The position numbers and the translations under genes are program-made. A DNA stretch of 64,000 nt from Mucilaginibacter sabulilitoris. Lineage in GTDB: Bacteria > Bacteroidota > Bacteroidia > Sphingobacteriales > Sphingobacteriaceae. Shown piece by piece: positions 61,017-64,000 of this stretch. Each line of letters opens with the position of its first letter. Position 1 is the first letter of the stretch. Where the stretch lies: contig NZ_CP139558.1 in the NCBI RefSeq assembly GCF_034262375.1, forward strand, positions 372,001 through 436,000, given 5' to 3'. The notes beneath the pieces were generated by a model that was not told the origin of the DNA, ran no database searches, and worked only from the letters and a program-made list of their open reading frames with translations.

Positions 61017-62627
61017 TTACTGTACTTTATATTTTAACATAAGCTCAAGCCAGTTAACATTGTTAAAGCTGGCCAGCAAATTCACCTCAGGATCAAAAAT
61101 TACGTCAGCAGGAGCCGCCTTCGCGGGAATTTCAAAATTATTTATCTTATCTTTTATAGTTGCAGTATAGAGCTTACCGTCAACAGCATACGTTAAAGGG
61201 AACTCATAAGGTGTTTGCTGTGTTTGCTCAACAGCAAAGTTTATCACCCCTTTACCTGCATCATAATGCCAGGCCACATTTAAATCCGGATGCCCCGCGG
61301 TACGCAGCCATTGGTTAAAAAATTGTTTCAGGTCCTGCCCGCTGGTTTGCTCCATTACCCGGCGCAGATCGTCGGTATTAGCATTGCTGCCCTTGTATTT
61401 GGCGTAATAGTTACGTATCCCTTTCCAAAAAAGGTCGTCGCCCAGTTTGCGGCGTAACATGTGCAATACCCAACCGCCTTTTTCGTAACTGTTGGCATTT
61501 AGCAGTTGCATATAGTCGCTTTTTACGGCGCTGTCAAGCACAGGGGTAAGACGCTTCTTTTCAAAATCCAGTACCTTTTTCCTGTCAGCAATTAAACGCT
61601 TTTTCAGGGTATCGGCACCGTATTTATTTTCGAGGTACAGGTTGGTCATATAAGTAGCAAAACCCTCGCTGAGCCACAGGTGCCAGAAACTTTTTTCGCT
61701 GGCGCCATCACCAAACCACTGGTGTGCAATTTCATGGGCCATTAATTCCTCAATCTCCGGCGACGTTACCGACTCTTCAAAGTAAAATATGGCGCTGGCA
61801 TTTTCCATGCCCCCAAATATGGTTTTTGACTGTACGTTGGCCAACTTCTCATAACTGTACGGACCAACCTTGTTTATAAAAAATGGCAATATCTCTTTAG
61901 CAACCGAATAGCTTTTAAAGCCCACAGCCCTACTCTCCGGAAAAACATAAGTATAAACCGGGATTTTATTTACATCACCCTGGTGCTCAATGGCGAATGC
62001 TGCAACTCCAATCACCATTACCTTAGTGGGCAATACCGTTGCCTCATGCCAATGGGTAAGTTTTAAATGATTGGGTAATTGCTGCTCTTTTATTTTTAAC
62101 CCATTTGATATTACCTGGTAATGATCGGGCGCGGTAACCACAAAGTCAACGGAAGCCTTATCGGCAGGTACATCTACACAGGGAAGCCAGTTATGCGCGC
62201 GGTTTGGCCAGTTATCGCCAAAAAAAGTACGGTGCCCAAATTTATTAGTAGATATAATCAATCCATCAGCCGGGACACCCGAGTAACTTACCTTATAGTT
62301 ATGTATGCTGTTTAATTTAGCGTTGGTGTATATTTTAACATTACCGCTATTCTGCACAAATTTTAGCTTTTTGCCATTTTCGGTAACCCCCGCAACCAGC
62401 ATGCCTTTGCCCTCAGCATTTTTTTTAACCAGGTCGAGGTTAAATTCACCCGTGCTTTTTAAAAATTTTACAGTAATGGCAGCCTGCCCATTTATGTTAT
62501 TATCTGTATCATTTAGCTGCAGGGCGAAGTTATAATGCAGAACATCAATAGCTGCCCCTGGAATTTGGGCATGTCCCGAGAATTGAAATACGATAAGCGC
62601 TGCACAAAGGGCAATATATTTACGCAT
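61017..62627 (-). CDS. M1 family metallopeptidase (aminopeptidase N-like)
   Basis: The 536-residue exported protein (signal peptide ending GHAQ) has GGMENASAIFYFEE, the zinc motif HEIAHQWFG-x18-E (Glu in LSEGFATYM) and a Tyr in the catalytic-loop region NANSYEKGGWVLHMLRRKLG. It is shorter than classical aminopeptidase N because the C-terminal helical domain is short. It cleaves N-terminal residues from peptides in the periplasm. Confidence 0.93.
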   Translation of the reverse strand: MRKYIALCAALIVFQFSGHAQIPGAAIDVLHYNFALQLNDTDNNINGQAAITVKFLKSTGEFNLDLVKKNAEGKGMLVAGVTENGKKLKFVQNSGNVKIYTNAKLNSIHNYKVSYSGVPADGLIISTNKFGHRTFFGDNWPNRAHNWLPCVDVPADKASVDFVVTAPDHYQVISNGLKIKEQQLPNHLKLTHWHEATVLPTKVMVIGVAAFAIEHQGDVNKIPVYTYVFPESRAVGFKSYSVAKEILPFFINKVGPYSYEKLANVQSKTIFGGMENASAIFYFEESVTSPEIEELMAHEIAHQWFGDGASEKSFWHLWLSEGFATYMTNLYLENKYGADTLKKRLIADRKKVLDFEKKRLTPVLDSAVKSDYMQLLNANSYEKGGWVLHMLRRKLGDDLFWKGIRNYYAKYKGSNANTDDLRRVMEQTSGQDLKQFFNQWLRTAGHPDLNVAWHYDAGKGVINFAVEQTQQTPYEFPLTYAVDGKLYTATIKDKINNFEIPAKAAPADVIFDPEVNLLASFNNVNWLELMLKYKVQ

Positions 62628-62774
62628 GTTACCGGTGTTCTGAATGTTTAGATGAACACAAAGCTAATAAAAAAGCAATGGTTAGCTGTCGCTGATACCG
62701 ATGGTCCGAAGATCTTTATTCGCTCCCAAGAGAGGGAATCGCACAACCCTGTACTTTTATATAATATTATAATA

Positions 62775-62792
62775 GCGCCCCAAACAGGGCGC
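62775..62792 (-). terminator. Terminator of ffh
   Basis: GCGCCC (62775-62780) pairs with GGGCGC (62787-62792) with a 6-nt loop, 6 nt from the ffh stop on the minus strand, followed by AT-rich sequence. Confidence 0.6.
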
Positions 62793-62797
62793 ATTAA

Positions 62798-64000
62798 TTA
62801 CATCTTCGGCATCCTGCGCATCATGCTGGCCATGGCTGCCGGGTTGCTCATTTGCTTCATCACCTTTTTCATGTCGTCAAACTGTTTCATGAGGCGGTTT
62901 ACCTCGGCCAGATCGGTTCCGGAACCTTTGGCTATACGTGTACGGCGGCTTTGATTAATGGTTTCGGGGTTTGATTTTTCAAACGGGGTCATGGATTGAA
63001 TAATGGCCTCTATCGCTTTAAAGGCATTATCATCAACCTCCACATCCTTCATCATTTTGCCTACGCCAGGTATCATACCCATCAGATCTTTCATGTTACC
63101 CATCTTTTTGATCTGCTGTATCTGGCTGTAAAAATCGTTGAAATCAAACTTATTTTTACGGATCTTCTTTTGCAGTTCGGCGGCTTCTTTTTCGTCAAAC
63201 TGCTGTTGCGCACGTTCTACCAATGATACCACGTCGCCCATGCCCAGGATACGGGATGCCATACGATCGGGGTGGAAAACGTCGAGCGCTTCCATCTTTT
63301 CGCCGGTACCTATGAATTTGATAGGCTTGCTCACCACCGATTTTATAGACAACGCCGCGCCACCGCGGGTATCACCATCAAGCTTGGTTAATACCACGCC
63401 GGTAAAATCAAGCCTGTCGTTGAACACTTTAGCGGTATTCACGGCATCCTGACCGGTCATCGAATCGACCACAAACAGGATCTCATGAGGGTTAACAGCA
63501 GCTTTTACCTGTTCAATTTCCACCATCATGGCTTCGTCAATAGCCAAACGACCGGCGGTATCAATGATCACCACGTTGTTGCCGTTCTGTTTAGCCTGGG
63601 CAATACCTTCGCGGGCAATAGCAACCGGATCTTTTGATTCGCGGTTGGCATAAACCGGGATACCTATCTGCTGGCCTAAAACCTCCAGCTGGTCAATAGC
63701 CGCTGGGCGGTAAATATCATCGGCAACCAGTAACGGCTTTTTGTTTTTTTGCGTTTTTAAGTAATTGGCCAGCTTACCGGTAAAGGTGGTTTTACCCGCA
63801 CCGTTCAATCCGGCAATCAGTATAATGGTAGGCGTAGCCGGAAAATTAAGTTCGGCGGTGGTGCCCCCCATTAGTTCGGCCAGCTCATCGTTCATGAGTT
63901 TGGTAAGCAACTGACCCGGCGAAACTGCTGTTAACACGTTCTGTCCCAGTGCTTTTTGCCTTACATCATCTGTAAAGGCTTTGGCGGTTTTATAGTTAAC
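62798..64000 (-). CDS. ffh: Signal recognition particle protein Ffh, partial
   Basis: The frame continues to the window edge with VNYKTAKAFTDDVRQKALGQNVLTAVSPGQ, so the N-terminus is outside. It has the SRP GTPase motifs GLNGAGKTTFTGKLANYLK, DTAGRLAIDEAM, TKLDGDTRGGAALS and GTGEKMEALDVF, then the Met-rich M domain ending MASMMRRMPKM. It binds 4.5S RNA and signal sequences during co-translational targeting. Confidence 0.97.
   Translation of the reverse strand, partial: VNYKTAKAFTDDVRQKALGQNVLTAVSPGQLLTKLMNDELAELMGGTTAELNFPATPTIILIAGLNGAGKTTFTGKLANYLKTQKNKKPLLVADDIYRPAAIDQLEVLGQQIGIPVYANRESKDPVAIAREGIAQAKQNGNNVVIIDTAGRLAIDEAMMVEIEQVKAAVNPHEILFVVDSMTGQDAVNTAKVFNDRLDFTGVVLTKLDGDTRGGAALSIKSVVSKPIKFIGTGEKMEALDVFHPDRMASRILGMGDVVSLVERAQQQFDEKEAAELQKKIRKNKFDFNDFYSQIQQIKKMGNMKDLMGMIPGVGKMMKDVEVDDNAFKAIEAIIQSMTPFEKSNPETINQSRRTRIAKGSGTDLAEVNRLMKQFDDMKKVMKQMSNPAAMASMMRRMPKM

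Noticed and set aside
62700..62760. tRNA-like fragment on the minus strand
   Set aside because: A short stretch resembles a tRNA T arm and acceptor end (GCGATTCCCTCTCTTGGGAGC), but there is no anticodon arm or complete cloverleaf. It may be a remnant or chance.

Overview
The window is a piece of a Bacteroidota chromosome, most likely Sphingobacteriaceae (Mucilaginibacter/Pedobacter-like). This rests on moderate GC, weak Shine-Dalgarno sequences, a GH97 glucosidase, a 7TMR-DISM sensor, an ISAon1-type transposase, a DUF5117/DUF5118 metalloprotease, an OMP_b-brl-type outer membrane protein, and short Crp/Fnr regulators. Genus assignment is inference. Both edges cut genes: a molybdopterin oxidoreductase on the left and ffh on the right.

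Region 1 (1-6.1 kb) is a redox and stress module. A Tat-exported molybdopterin oxidoreductase, a membrane cytochrome b and a DUF1223 thioredoxin-like protein form one minus-strand operon. Divergent from it are an ECF sigma factor with a zinc-type (H-x3-C-x2-C) anti-sigma protein, a DoxX protein and a Met/Lys-rich exported protein. Four copies of one bipartite promoter (TAAGGTT - 13 nt - CGACTAA) stand before these units and define a local, autoregulated ECF regulon. A complete modABC molybdate importer follows and can supply the metal.

Region 2 (6.3-26.6 kb) holds a 7TMR-DISM receptor fused to an IS1595-type zinc ribbon, a serine hydrolase, a GH97 glucosidase, an ECF42-type set (RibD-like reductase, YCII protein, TPR sigma factor), a SulP transporter, a Crp/Fnr-DoxX pair, an MBL-fold hydrolase, a DUF4097 repeat protein, a tyrosinase, an acyltransferase and a cupin. 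Region 3 (26.6-33 kb) is accessory: a C40 peptidase, an orphan histidine kinase, three copies of a dispersed intergenic repeat, an AT-rich glycosyltransferase-like gene, a 22-bp tandem repeat and an ISAon1-type IS. Region 4 (33-46 kb) is mostly housekeeping: initiator tRNA, era, der, an S41 protease, murQ, a PBP4-type peptidase, an aspartyl/PDZ protease and a large zinc protease. It is interrupted by an IS110-family element whose 5' non-coding end looks like a bridge RNA.

Region 5 (46-64 kb) holds a collagen-like lipoprotein, a large outer membrane beta-barrel protein whose terminator was split by a 198-bp MITE, a response regulator, a GH30 plus GH5-CBM6 beta-glucanase pair, a decayed yifB/comM, an M15 peptidase, a Crp/Fnr-oxidoreductase pair, a type-B carboxylesterase, an M1 aminopeptidase and ffh.

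The strongest leads are the four-promoter ECF redox regulon, the IS110 candidate bridge RNA with recognisable guide segments in an element sitting inside a REP-like palindrome, the sensor-zinc-ribbon fusion and the MITE-in-terminator.
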